Below are positions 1-8,937 of a stretch of DNA of 26,083 bases, piece after piece; within the stretch, counting starts at the first letter, position 1, and each line of letters opens with the position of its first letter. Below the pieces are notes generated by a model. That model saw only the letters and a list, made by a program, of their open reading frames with translations, had not been told where the DNA came from and searched no databases. Source of the stretch: JBGPJM01 sp041485385. Its GTDB lineage: Bacteria; Planctomycetota; Phycisphaerae; Phycisphaerales; UBA1924. The position numbers and the translations under genes are program-made. The stretch is from contig JBGPJM010000048.1 in assembly GCA_041485385.1 (NCBI GenBank), forward strand, positions 1 through 26,083, given 5' to 3'.

Positions 1-2587
1 CCACGTCGTTGAACGTGATCCTCGCTTCATTGTCCTTGGGCGGCTTGGCGCAGAGGACCCGTATGCTGTCGGTGCCCAGCTCGACCACCTCGCCGAGGTT
101 GCAGTACAGGAACTCGGTAGGCATACGCAGCATCGGACGCGTGGCGTTCGACTCTGGGGCCGTTTTTTCGACGGGGGAGGCGGTCGTGCCGTGCGCCGGC
201 AACGCGGAGGGCGCGGGCCGCAGCGACGCCGAGGCCGCGGGCCGTTCCAGAGTGAATGTGAACCGGACCGAGAAGCCGCCTTCGGCCGGCAGCTGGAATC
301 CGTGCTGGCCCTGCAGGCGGCGGATCGTCCGCCACGCTTTCGCGGCCTGGTATGCCACGGGGTGCTTGATCGCGTCGGGCATGGCCTTGTCGGTCGAGTT
401 GATCCCGAGGGCCGCCTCCAGCGCATCGGTCTTCACACGGGCGCTGGGGTGGGCGAGCTCGCAGCGGATCGTCGAGTGCGCCCCGGTGCTGCCATCCTCC
501 GAGAGCCGGATGGTCAGCGTCCCGTCGTCGACAAGGTGGAGAGCGGCGTCGGTGAGCGACATCAGGGTGGTGCGAATCTCGATATCGTCGCCGTGCACCA
601 CCCGCAGGTTGGGGGCGAGCTCGACCTCCAGCTTCACGCCCCTAGCCCCCGCGCCGGTGGCCAGCAGGCCGCGCACGCCCTCGGCCGTGCGCCGGAGGTC
701 GAAGGACGCGCCGGCGGCGCTCCTGGCTATCGAGGGCGGGCCCGCGCCGCGCCCCTTCAGCGCCTGGTCCACCAAGTCGCTCATCGCCCGGGCCGTGGCC
801 GCGGTATTGTGCGCCGCGTCCCGGACGGGTCCGTCCAGGGTCGTCTCCATCAGCTCGCCGAGCATTCGCTGCATGTCGTCGAGCTGCTTGCGGAGCTGCG
901 TCGCCAGGGCCTCGGCGGAGACCTCATGCAGGCGGCGCTCGATCTGGAGGGCGGAGGACGCGCCGGCCTGGTCGGCCTGGTTCTGCGCCGCGGTGAGCGC
1001 CGCGTGCTTGGCGGCGACCTGCGCCGCGAGCTCCTCGCAGCGCTGGTTCAGCCGATCGCTCCTGACCCGGTGCTGCGCCTCGCTCTTCTGAGCCTCGGCG
1101 GCGACGGCCTCGGCCTCGCGGTTCTCCTTCATGTGGCGGGCGATCTGCTCGCGCATGGCCCCGTCCTGCAGACGGAGCTGGCCCATCTCGGCCTGGAGTT
1201 TCTCGAACGCCCGCATGAGCTTCTTGTTCTCAAGGGCGGCTTGCTGGTGTTCCTGCCGGGCCGACTTGACGGCCACGTCCAGCTTGCTGACGCGGTCCTC
1301 GGCCGCCTTCTCCAGTTTTCTGATGCGGCTCTCGGCCGCCTCCTCGATCTCCTTGACGCGGTCCGTGGCTCCCGCCTGGGCCTCCTTGATCCGCGCCGCG
1401 GCCTCGGAGTCAGTTTCCGCGATGCCGGCCTCCGCCTTGTCGAGCGCTTCCCGGAGGTTCCTCACTTCCTCGCGCGATTCGGCGAGGGTGCTCTCAAAGC
1501 GGTTGCGCGACACCTTGGCCTTCGAGAGCTCGGTCTTGGTTTCGGCCAGTTCAGCCTTCGCTCCGGCCAACTCGGATTGCACCTTGGACAGGTCCGTCTT
1601 GAGGTCGCCGATCTGCTTGTCGAGCGATGTCTCGGTCTCGATCCGCTGCGTGATGTCGATCGCGGTGCCGATGAACTCGATCAGCCCGCCTTTGTCGTCG
1701 AAGCGCGGCACGAGCGTCTCGTGGAGCCACACATAGTCGCCGCCGTGATGGCGCACGCAGAGGTCGCGCTCGCGCGCCCGTGCATTCAGGGCCGGCCTGG
1801 CGACGAGCTCGAGCGCGCCCTGGCGATCCTCGGGATGGACCACCTCCAGCCAGCCGCGCCCCTGCATCTGCGCCGCGTTCTTGCCGACGAACTTCAGGAA
1901 GTTCTCATTGAATCGCGTGCGCTCGCCGGTAGGCAGGCAGGCCGAGATCATCACGTCCAGGGCGCCCAGGGTTTCCAGCGCCAGTCGCTCGCTGTTGAGA
2001 GCCGCCCGGAAGTCGCGCGCCAGGCGGCGGGCCTTGAGCCGATTGATGGCGTTGGCGGCCACGGCGAGGGCGAGCACGACGCTGACGGTCGCGCCGACGA
2101 GGAGCGTGGACAGCCTGCCTGCTACGCGCTCGACCGCTCCCGCCTGCCATATCACCGCCGTCGCCGCGATCCCCAGCGCCGCCACGAGCCACGCGGGCAC
2201 GTGCCTCATCCGCAGCCCGGACTGCTCCTCGGTGATGTCGGGCCGGAGGCGGGCGCTGACGATCTGGTCGTGCGCCAGGATCGCGCTGAGCCGGCCGACG
2301 GTCCGTCGCGCGTGCAGGCGACCGAGCAGGCCGATCAGGGAGACCGCCCAGACGATGCCCGTCAGCAGGAGGCCCGCGCGCGGCGCCAGCGGCGGCTCAT
2401 CGAACCAGATGAACGCCGTCGCGCCCAGAGCGAGCAGCAGCAGGACGGCCAGGACGACATCGGTCCATACCGGCTGGGTCGCCGAGAACGATGCATCGCA
2501 GGCGCGGGCCTCCCCGGCGGTCCTGGGGCCGCGCGCGGCGGGTTTCTCCGGCTTGTCGGGACGCCGCGATGCCTTGCCCTTGGTCAT
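1..2587 (-). CDS. Membrane PAS/coiled-coil protein with degenerate histidine-kinase core and probable PilZ domain (partial, 3' end outside window)
   Basis: The frame runs from ATG 2587 off the window edge, 862 codons without a stop. Hydrophobic segments lie near residues 43-62, 70-90, 131-148 and 159-178. A PAS fold with its PAC tail follows (about 200-313, with VWLHE around W287 and a terminal DITQR), then a long charged coiled coil (about 314-580). Residues 580-800 look like HisKA/HATPase_c, but the expected Asn pair of the N box is Ser677 and Ala681, and no DxGxG or GLGL motif is seen, so ATP binding is doubtful. From about 820 the sequence (RMPTEFLYCNLGEVVEL) resembles the start of a PilZ c-di-GMP-binding domain; most of it lies outside. 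I infer a membrane signalling scaffold, not an active kinase. The start is uncertain because the purine-rich stretch AAGGGG sits very close to the ATG. The large plus-strand open frames here are shadows. Confidence 0.82.
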   Translation of the reverse strand, partial: MTKGKASRRPDKPEKPAARGPRTAGEARACDASFSATQPVWTDVVLAVLLLLALGATAFIWFDEPPLAPRAGLLLTGIVWAVSLIGLLGRLHARRTVGRLSAILAHDQIVSARLRPDITEEQSGLRMRHVPAWLVAALGIAATAVIWQAGAVERVAGRLSTLLVGATVSVVLALAVAANAINRLKARRLARDFRAALNSERLALETLGALDVMISACLPTGERTRFNENFLKFVGKNAAQMQGRGWLEVVHPEDRQGALELVARPALNARARERDLCVRHHGGDYVWLHETLVPRFDDKGGLIEFIGTAIDITQRIETETSLDKQIGDLKTDLSKVQSELAGAKAELAETKTELSKAKVSRNRFESTLAESREEVRNLREALDKAEAGIAETDSEAAARIKEAQAGATDRVKEIEEAAESRIRKLEKAAEDRVSKLDVAVKSARQEHQQAALENKKLMRAFEKLQAEMGQLRLQDGAMREQIARHMKENREAEAVAAEAQKSEAQHRVRSDRLNQRCEELAAQVAAKHAALTAAQNQADQAGASSALQIERRLHEVSAEALATQLRKQLDDMQRMLGELMETTLDGPVRDAAHNTAATARAMSDLVDQALKGRGAGPPSIARSAAGASFDLRRTAEGVRGLLATGAGARGVKLEVELAPNLRVVHGDDIEIRTTLMSLTDAALHLVDDGTLTIRLSEDGSTGAHSTIRCELAHPSARVKTDALEAALGINSTDKAMPDAIKHPVAYQAAKAWRTIRRLQGQHGFQLPAEGGFSVRFTFTLERPAASASLRPAPSALPAHGTTASPVEKTAPESNATRPMLRMPTEFLYCNLGEVVELGTDSIRVLCAKPPKDNEARITFNDV

Positions 2588-2719
2588 GCCCCTTACCAAG
2601 CCCTTCCGGCGGCGTTCGGCGCGCCTTGAGCGTCTCCGCATCGGCGCGATCGGCGGACCAGATGAGGGGCGCTCTCGCCGCGGGCGGCGATCGGCGTGAG
2701 ACTATGCGACGTGGTCCGT

Positions 2720-2800
2720 GGGTCCGGATTCGTGCGACGGCGGACCCCGTCGCGCCCCGAGCGATCGCCTGTTATGGGAACGGGGGAGGAGGCCATAACA
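2720..2800. promoter_or_regulatory. Two inverted repeats between the NadD fusion and the PAS gene
   Basis: GGGTCCG (2720-2726) faces CGGACCC (2741-2747) across 14 nt. TGTTATGG (2770-2777) faces CCATAACA (2793-2800) across 15 nt. Both lie in the 274-nt spacer after the fusion gene's stop (2862) and before the PAS gene's start (2587). Neither is followed by a T tract on the minus strand. They could be operators of the PAS gene, mRNA hairpins ending the upstream transcript, or chance pairings in GC-rich DNA. The second, AT-containing one stands out more. Confidence 0.3.
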
Positions 2801-2861
2801 CGCGGAGGCGGCCTCGGCGCGCACGCTCGCGTCCGGCGACCGGCGATGTCGGAGTTGCCGG

Positions 2862-4367
2862 TCAGAGTGTCGCCGGGCGACCCGTCTGGTAGAGGCGGTG
2901 CGCCCGGATGTATGCGAGCACGCGTGGATCCACGAACCGTTCCAGGGGGTCCAGCCGGAGGCCCGGATCGCCGAGGCGGGCGCGCAGATCGGTCGAACTC
3001 ATCCGTAGCGGCGGGTGTTCGACCAGGCGTGAGCGCCATTGGTCAAGTTCATCGGCCGACCAGTACGCGCACTGCCGCAGGGGCGTCATGACCTCTCCCG
3101 GGTCGGCCGGAACGTCGGCTGGCTCGCTCCCCGACGCGGGGCGGAGCATGATGACCGGCTCGGCCAGCGCGATGATGGCCCGCGCCTCGCGCCATCGGTA
3201 GAACTGCGCCGCCTGGTCCGCCCCGATGAGCAGGCGGAGCCGCGTCGCCGCCCGGCCGTGGCCGTCCAGCCACGCGCGGGCCCGCCTGAGCGTGTCGATC
3301 GTGTACGACTCGGGCCCGGCGCGCCCGATCTCGTCGGTCCAGAGACTCGCCCGCTCGACGCCCTCCAACGCAAGCCTCAGCATGGCCACGCGATCAGCGT
3401 CGGGGGCGATCGGGGCGCGCCCCTTCAGCGGCGACCTCGCCGCGGGCACGTAGACAAGCCACGCGGCCCTCGGCAGCCCGAGGCGGCGCTCGAGCTCGGC
3501 GCGGATGCGCACCGGCAGTTCGATGTGCCCGCGGTGGGGGGGGTCGAACGTGCCGCCGAACAGGATCAAGAGCGGCGTCCCAGTTGGGACATCCAGCGGC
3601 GTGACGGGCGCGCCGGGGTCCGCCGGCGAGGCCGCCCTGTCGTCACCGGGCGGATGATCCGGCGCCGAAGCGATCGCAGCACCGACCAGCTCGGCCACCC
3701 GTTGCCCCACCAGCGGCAGCACGCGAGAGCTGCGACGGCCCAGCCGCGCCGCCGCGGCCAGCAGGGAAGGCCGGCGCACGATGTCGCGCAGCGCCCGCCC
3801 CAGCCGTGTGCGCCCGGCACCGTCGACCCAGCCGACGATCTGGTGAGGGAGCGACTCTGCCTGCCGGTCGCTTACGCCCCGCACTACCGCCCATCGTTCG
3901 CCCAGGCCCGCCGCCTCGCACGCCTCGGCGAACGCGTGCGACTCGGCGTCCACCAGGTGCGCACCGCTTCGAAAGTGCCATTCGCGTTTGGACTTGGCGC
4001 TGGCCAGGGGCGTTGAGAGGCCCAGGACAGTCACCGCGCGGGCCGACTCCGCTCCCGGCCTCGAACCCGGCAGTACGGGGCACGCCCACGAGCGACCCTC
4101 GGCGTCGACTACGCGCTCGATCCGCGGCACCCCGTCCACCTCGCAGAGCCCGCCGGCAACCCCGGCGAGCACGAGAACAGGGCGGTCCGCCGTGCCCGAC
4201 CCGGCGGCCGCCTGGACGACGGCGCGTCGGACGGCCTCCGGCCCTGGCCCCGAGACGACCACCGGCAGGCCCGCGAGTCCCGCGCGCCGGATCGCCTTGC
4301 GGATGGCCTTGGCCTCGAAGACCAGCGGGCAAATAACGATTGTGGTCAGTCTGGTCGCGGCGTTCAC
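2862..4367 (-). CDS. nadD: Fusion: nucleoside phosphorylase/nucleosidase-like domain + nicotinate-nucleotide adenylyltransferase (NadD)
   Basis: A 501-aa protein in two parts. Residues 1 to about 215 look like the PNP/UDP-phosphorylase superfamily (MTA/SAH nucleosidase or the hopanoid-associated phosphorylase type): an N-terminal beta strand, VLAGVAGGL, and DAESHAF followed by VVRGVSD, where the family has its ME/D nucleoside-binding region. From about residue 265 comes NadD, which makes deamido-NAD from nicotinate mononucleotide and ATP. The nucleotidyl-transferase signature GGTFDPPHRGH is complete, the central SPLKG...DRVAMLRLAL block is typical, and SSTDLR near residue 455 matches the ISSTxIR motif. 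NadD alone is usually about 200 aa, so the N-terminal half is a real addition. The start is GTG 4367 with no clear Shine-Dalgarno; it precedes the first strand (TTIVICPL) by six residues. It lies 51 nt after the upstream small gene on the same strand. NadD is confident; the N-terminal substrate is unknown. Confidence 0.88.
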   Translation of the reverse strand: MNAATRLTTIVICPLVFEAKAIRKAIRRAGLAGLPVVVSGPGPEAVRRAVVQAAAGSGTADRPVLVLAGVAGGLCEVDGVPRIERVVDAEGRSWACPVLPGSRPGAESARAVTVLGLSTPLASAKSKREWHFRSGAHLVDAESHAFAEACEAAGLGERWAVVRGVSDRQAESLPHQIVGWVDGAGRTRLGRALRDIVRRPSLLAAAARLGRRSSRVLPLVGQRVAELVGAAIASAPDHPPGDDRAASPADPGAPVTPLDVPTGTPLLILFGGTFDPPHRGHIELPVRIRAELERRLGLPRAAWLVYVPAARSPLKGRAPIAPDADRVAMLRLALEGVERASLWTDEIGRAGPESYTIDTLRRARAWLDGHGRAATRLRLLIGADQAAQFYRWREARAIIALAEPVIMLRPASGSEPADVPADPGEVMTPLRQCAYWSADELDQWRSRLVEHPPLRMSSTDLRARLGDPGLRLDPLERFVDPRVLAYIRAHRLYQTGRPATL

Positions 4368-4418
4368 CGCGATCAGCGTACGTAAGCGAAGGTGAACGCG
4401 TGCGGACGACCCGCCGAC

Positions 4419-4868
4419 TCAGTTGCCGTCGTCGGCGATCATCAGCGGTGAGAGCGCCGGCTCCGCGCTGGGATCGACAACCGCCTTGTCCAGGTCCAGC
4501 CCGGGAAACGCGCGGTGCAGCTCCGCCGCGGCCAGCCCGTCCTGCAGCACCTTGCCGCCGTGGGTGCAGACCGTGTAGCGCGGCCCCTCCGGGGTCGCGG
4601 TAACGATCACCCGGTACTCGGCGCCGACGAACTGGCCGAGTGAAAGGCCGGGCACGCCGGCGATGGCCACCGCCGCCTGATCCGTGCCGCCGACTTGTCC
4701 CCAGGCGACGGCGCCGCGGGCCTCCTTGCTCATCGCGACCTCGGCCTCGGAGGCGAACGGCCCGAAAGCGCCGGCGACCATGCCGAAGACTGCCAGACCG
4801 ATGCCCAGAGTCACCACGCGCGCGATCGGACGAGGAAGGCCAAACAGGGTCCGGGGCTCAATACGCAT
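4419..4868 (-). CDS. Small membrane-anchored protein of unknown function
   Basis: This 149-aa protein starts at ATG 4868; the frame is open to GTG 4907, but the extra 13 residues are not convincing. An arginine-containing N-terminus precedes one hydrophobic segment (about residues 16-38), followed by an outside or periplasmic domain of about 110 residues with no motif I recognise. It contains GVPGLSLGQFVGAEYRV and ends in an acidic tail. It is the first gene of a minus-strand series leading into the NadD fusion 51 nt downstream, so co-transcription is likely but says little about function. The frame has coding-like composition and no competing better frame on this strand. Confidence 0.6.
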   Translation of the reverse strand: MRIEPRTLFGLPRPIARVVTLGIGLAVFGMVAGAFGPFASEAEVAMSKEARGAVAWGQVGGTDQAAVAIAGVPGLSLGQFVGAEYRVIVTATPEGPRYTVCTHGGKVLQDGLAAAELHRAFPGLDLDKAVVDPSAEPALSPLMIADDGN

Positions 4869-5007
4869 GCTGGTAATATCGACCGGACCCTCGGCGCGAT
4901 GAATCACCCGCAGGCTCGGCGTCGCGTCGCACGACTGGATAAGCCGACGGGCTCGGATGCGCAGGCTGGTCCGAGAAACACCGCATGGCCCCTCATGCCC
5001 GCGGCGC

Positions 5008-5013
5008 TAGAAT
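5008..5013 (+). promoter_or_regulatory. Possible -10 element of the tRNA-Glu gene
   Basis: TAGAAT stands out in GC-rich surroundings 20 nt before the mature tRNA 5' end, a usual distance for a tRNA promoter. No convincing -35 hexamer is seen at the usual spacing, so this is a weak call. Confidence 0.35.
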
Positions 5014-5032
5014 CGGCGTCGGTTCGTGTGAT

Positions 5033-5107
5033 GGCCCCGTCGTCTAGCCTGGTCTAGGACATCACCCTTTCAAGGTGGTAACACGGGTTCGAATCCCGTC
5101 GGGGTCA
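5033..5107 (+). tRNA. tRNA-Glu (anticodon TTC)
   Basis: All arms fold by eye. The acceptor stem is GGCCCCG with CGGGGTC (one G-T pair) and discriminator A5107. The anticodon stem is TCACC/GGTGG around the loop CTTTCAA, which gives anticodon TTC. The T arm is ACGGG-TTCGAAT-CCCGT. The 3' CCA is not encoded (TTG follows), so a CCA-adding enzyme must supply it. The next gene begins 52 nt downstream on the same strand. I saw no duplicated tRNA 3' end that would mark an integrated element. Confidence 0.96.
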
Positions 5108-5159
5108 TTGTCATAAGGGTGGCCACGCGGCGACACGCCCCCGTGCAGGAACACCAGTG

Positions 5160-8100
5160 ATGGAACGTGCGTGCCCTTCTGTTATAGCCGCTCTCGCGAC
5201 GTCTATCCTCGCCGCAGTCTCAGCGACGGCCCCGTGCTCGGGCGCATGTCCAGCATCGCGTGCGATCGTTCGCCGCAGCCTGCCGATGGATGCGGCCGCG
5301 CGTGAAACGATGCTCTCGTCCTCGGCCTCCGACGAGCCCCGCTTCCTGACCACCCGCACCATCGTCGAAGTCGGCGTCTCCCGCCTCATCCCCTTCCGTG
5401 TCGCGCCCGCCGACAACGACCGTGAGTTCTCCGCCGTCGCCCCCGATCCGTCGCTCCTGGTCATCGCCCGGCCCGCCGCGGCCCTCGCCGGTTCCGACAC
5501 CGGCTTCATCCGCGTCCGCGGCGCCGCCCCCGGGCGCACGCGACTGTCTCTCGGCGAGCAATTCGTCGATATCGAGGTCGTCCCGCCCCGCGCCCCATTC
5601 GACCAGCGGCTCCGCGCCCAGGTCGTCGCCCCCGCCCCGGGCACCGCGGCATGGGGAAGGGTCGCGGTGGGCGTCGAGTGGTTCGAGGAGAACCCCGATT
5701 CACCGTCCGTCTGCACGCTCCGCGCCGGCGACCGGGCGCTCTCGCCAGTATCGCTCAGTCCGGCCGCTCAAGGCCCCACGAGGCGCGCCGTCTTTGAGAT
5801 CGACACGGATTCAGCCCAGTCGCCGTTCCTCGCGCTCACCCCGGTCAGCACCGACAGCACCGGCCGCGAATCCCCCGGCGACCCCGTCATCCTCCGCATC
5901 GTCCACCCCCGAACCGCCGAGGTCGCGGCCGCCGAGGCCGAGGACACCCTGCACGCCCCGCGCCCCGAGCGCTTCGCCAAGGGCAAGCTCGCCATACGAC
6001 GCGACCCCGGCGCCTCCGGCGGCGCCTTTGTCTCCAACAACGGCGGCGAAGGTCCGGTCTGCTTCCCCATCGATGTCCCCTCCCTAGGCTGGTACCAGGT
6101 GGCGATCACCGCCGGCGCTGATTTCGGCGGCGGCGCACTTCCTACAGTCGGCGTCGTCGTCGACAAGGAGAAGCAGCCGATCACCAACGGCCGCATCGTC
6201 GATGAACAGTGGCGCCGGACCACCATCGGCGTCCCGATCCGCCTTCCCTCGGGAACGCACACGCTCACGCTCCAGTACCTCAACGACTTCTACGCCCCCA
6301 AGCTCGACGACCGCAACCTCCGCATCGACCGCGTCGAGGCCGCCCGCGTGGCCGACGACTCGGGCGAGCTGGCCGCGGGCGTCGCCGACGCCATGCAGGC
6401 GATGCAGCCGTCCACCATGCAGATGGCGGCGATGCGCTCCGGCGCCGCCGGCGAGCCGATGAACGGCGCTCCGGCAGCGGGCGCGGCAACCATCACCGAT
6501 CCCCTGGGCCTCCGCGAAGCGGCGCTGCGCGTCGCATTCCTGCCCCCCCTCGGCGCCGCGTCCCTCTCCGGCGAGACCGAGATCACCGCCCGGTGCTCGT
6601 ACCGCAACTCCGAGACCTCCCCCGCCCCCGCCGTCACGCTCTACGTGAATAACCGGGCCGTCGGCACGCAGCGGTCCGCATCCCCGAAGTTCGTCCTCGA
6701 CACCAGTTGGTTCAACCACGGCGCAAACTCGTTCAGCATGAAGGCGGCCGGCCCCGACGGCTCCCTCGCCGCGACACCGACCGTCGAGCTGACCTGGCCC
6801 GGTTCAGACGGTAACCCCGGCCAAGCCCGCGCCTTCCACCGCTACACCATCCATGAGCCCGGCTGGGATGACGCGGCCCGCGCCCTCATCAAGAAGGACC
6901 GCGAACCCCCCGAGCAGCGCACGCTCGCGTTCTACTCCGAGGCCGCGGCCACGCTCGCCCTGCCCCTCTCGCTCGCGGGCGACTTCGATGTGCTCATCGA
7001 GGCCCGCGGCGACCAGTTCAAGGGCCCGCCCATCGCCTCCGTCGCTCTGGAGACCGGCGCCGAAACCACGCCGATCGGCGAGGCCAAGGTTACCGGCGGC
7101 GGCTGGAGCGCGCTCAAGGCCGGGGAGATCACCCTCATTGCCGGCGCCAAGCGTCTGCGCGTGGCCTTCACCAACGACGCCTACGAAGAAGGCAAGGGCG
7201 ACCGCAACCTCTTCGTCCAGGCCCTCGTGCTCCGCCAACGCGCGGTCCCCCGCTCCGAGGCTGCGCCCGCCCCGCACGCCACGATCAGGTACCCCTCGCC
7301 CGGCCAGAGCGTCGCCGTCCAGGATGCGCTGGTCGCCGAAGCCTGGTCCCAAGGAGGGGCGCTCTCCAGCGCCGAGCTTCTCTTCGACAATCAGCCGACC
7401 GGCCTCAAGACCGACTCGGTCAAGCGCCCCGGCCCGATCGTCCTCCCGCTGCTCCTCCGCGGCCTTGCCCCGGGCGAGCACACCGTCGCCCTCCGTGCCA
7501 CCGATGCTGCCGGTTCTGCCGCCGACAGCGACCCCGTCAGGATCAACGTCCTCTCAGCCGCGACCGACGAACCCTCGCGCTACGAGCGCGCCGTCCGCCT
7601 CCTGGACCGCCTCGCCTTCGGCCCCGACCCCGACGAGCTCGCGGCCATCCTCACCCTCGGCGAGGACAAGTGGCTCGACGACCGCCTCTCACGCTCCGCG
7701 GATGACCCCGAGGACCTTGCCGCGTTCGAATCCGCGGTTGTCATGTTCCCCAACCGGCGTGCCGAAGGCGACGTGCAGCAGCGCGCTCTCGCCCACGCGC
7801 TCAACTCACCCAACCCCGTTCGCGCCCGCTTCGTCCTCTGGACGCAGAACCACTTCTCCACCTGGATCCGCAAGGACGAGGCCCCGATCAAGTGCGACGA
7901 GCACGCCGCCTTCTGGCGCCTGGGCGTCTCCCCCTTCCCCGACCTGCTCCTGGCCTCCGCCACCAGCCCGGCGATGCTCCGCTACCTCGACCAGGAGCAC
8001 AGCTACGCCGGCCGGCTCAACGAGAACTACGCGCGAGAGATCATGGAGCTCCACACCCTCGGCGTCCACGGCGGCTACACCCAGGTCGACGTCACCAACC

Positions 8101-8921
8101 TCGCCTCCATCCTCACCGGTCTCACCCTCGCCCGCCAGGGCGACGGCCACAGCCCGGGCGAGATCCAGGCCTACGACTTCCGCTTCGATCCGCTCCTCTC
8201 CGAGCCGCGCGGCACCACGGTCTTCGGCCTCGCCCTCCCCGACGCCGCCCCGGCGCAGCGCTTCGACCGCGCCCGCCTGGCTCTGGAAATGCTCGCCTCT
8301 CACCCGTCGACCGCCACGTTCGTCGCGACCAAGCTCGCTGCGCACTACGTCGATGCGTCGCCACCCGACGATCTCGTCAGCGACCTCGCCCGCATCTACA
8401 TGGAGACGAACGGCGACATGCGCGCCATGCTCAAGGCCATGGTCGCGCACCCAGGGTTCTGGTCGACTCCGGTACGCCTCGCCCATCCGCTCGACTACGC
8501 CGTCCGCCTCGGGCGCGTCTCCGGCCAGCCCCGTCCCCGCGCCGTCCAGCAGTACCTCCAGCGCAGCCGCTTCGGCCTCTTCGACCGTCCGACACCCGAC
8601 GGTTACCCCGAGATCGACTCCGACTACGCCGATTCCAACGCCATGCTGCAGCGCTGGCGTTACGCCCGCGACCTGGCGCAGCCGCTGGCCGCCCTGGTCC
8701 CCGCTCCCTGGCGCGCCCAGACCAAGACGCCCGATGCCGACCCCGGCTGGGCCCAGCGCATCGTCGATTGCCTCGCGGTGCGCGTCACGGGGCGGGTGCT
8801 CGGCGAGACCTCCAACTCCGCCGCACTCGACCTGCTGAGCGCCGCCGCCGGCTCGCGCGAGGAACGCGTCCGCGAGGCCGCCTCGTTCATCGCCGAAACC
8901 CCCGAGGCCAACCTTCGATAG
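5160..8921 (+). CDS. Exported DUF1800-family protein with two CBM60-like carbohydrate-binding modules
   Basis: A 1253-aa protein. ATG 5160 is preferred over the in-frame GTG 5157 because an AGGA lies about 9 nt before it. Residues 1-30 are a signal-peptide-like stretch. After an N-terminal beta-rich region come two segments resembling the calcium-dependent xylan-binding module CBM60: about 304-395 with LNDFYAPKLDDRNLRIDRV, and about 590-690 with FTNDAYEEGKGDRNLF. The shared N-D...DRNL pattern is the calcium/sugar site type of that family. An Ig-like segment (about 700-800) follows. The C-terminal 450 residues are DUF1800, with NENYAREIMELHTLGVHGGY and the long helical layout of the family. 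Most DUF1800 proteins are roughly 450-600 aa, so the N-terminal extension is unusual. The DUF1501 gene follows after 16 nt, the standard partner arrangement. The role is inferred: an exported complex that recognises polysaccharide. Confidence 0.9.
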   Translation: MERACPSVIAALATSILAAVSATAPCSGACPASRAIVRRSLPMDAAARETMLSSSASDEPRFLTTRTIVEVGVSRLIPFRVAPADNDREFSAVAPDPSLLVIARPAAALAGSDTGFIRVRGAAPGRTRLSLGEQFVDIEVVPPRAPFDQRLRAQVVAPAPGTAAWGRVAVGVEWFEENPDSPSVCTLRAGDRALSPVSLSPAAQGPTRRAVFEIDTDSAQSPFLALTPVSTDSTGRESPGDPVILRIVHPRTAEVAAAEAEDTLHAPRPERFAKGKLAIRRDPGASGGAFVSNNGGEGPVCFPIDVPSLGWYQVAITAGADFGGGALPTVGVVVDKEKQPITNGRIVDEQWRRTTIGVPIRLPSGTHTLTLQYLNDFYAPKLDDRNLRIDRVEAARVADDSGELAAGVADAMQAMQPSTMQMAAMRSGAAGEPMNGAPAAGAATITDPLGLREAALRVAFLPPLGAASLSGETEITARCSYRNSETSPAPAVTLYVNNRAVGTQRSASPKFVLDTSWFNHGANSFSMKAAGPDGSLAATPTVELTWPGSDGNPGQARAFHRYTIHEPGWDDAARALIKKDREPPEQRTLAFYSEAAATLALPLSLAGDFDVLIEARGDQFKGPPIASVALETGAETTPIGEAKVTGGGWSALKAGEITLIAGAKRLRVAFTNDAYEEGKGDRNLFVQALVLRQRAVPRSEAAPAPHATIRYPSPGQSVAVQDALVAEAWSQGGALSSAELLFDNQPTGLKTDSVKRPGPIVLPLLLRGLAPGEHTVALRATDAAGSAADSDPVRINVLSAATDEPSRYERAVRLLDRLAFGPDPDELAAILTLGEDKWLDDRLSRSADDPEDLAAFESAVVMFPNRRAEGDVQQRALAHALNSPNPVRARFVLWTQNHFSTWIRKDEAPIKCDEHAAFWRLGVSPFPDLLLASATSPAMLRYLDQEHSYAGRLNENYAREIMELHTLGVHGGYTQVDVTNLASILTGLTLARQGDGHSPGEIQAYDFRFDPLLSEPRGTTVFGLALPDAAPAQRFDRARLALEMLASHPSTATFVATKLAAHYVDASPPDDLVSDLARIYMETNGDMRAMLKAMVAHPGFWSTPVRLAHPLDYAVRLGRVSGQPRPRAVQQYLQRSRFGLFDRPTPDGYPEIDSDYADSNAMLQRWRYARDLAQPLAALVPAPWRAQTKTPDADPGWAQRIVDCLAVRVTGRVLGETSNSAALDLLSAAAGSREERVREAASFIAETPEANLR

Positions 8922-8937
8922 CCGAAGGAGGAATCTC

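Noticed and set aside
191..2629. 812-codon plus-strand open frame opposite the PAS protein
   Set aside because: Its translation is low-complexity and Arg/Leu/Gly-rich without domains, while the minus strand reads a clear PAS/PAC domain and coiled coil. It is a GC-driven shadow.
5033..5160. tRNA-Glu as an integration site of a mobile element
   Set aside because: No integrase, and no repeat of the tRNA 3' end was seen in the window.
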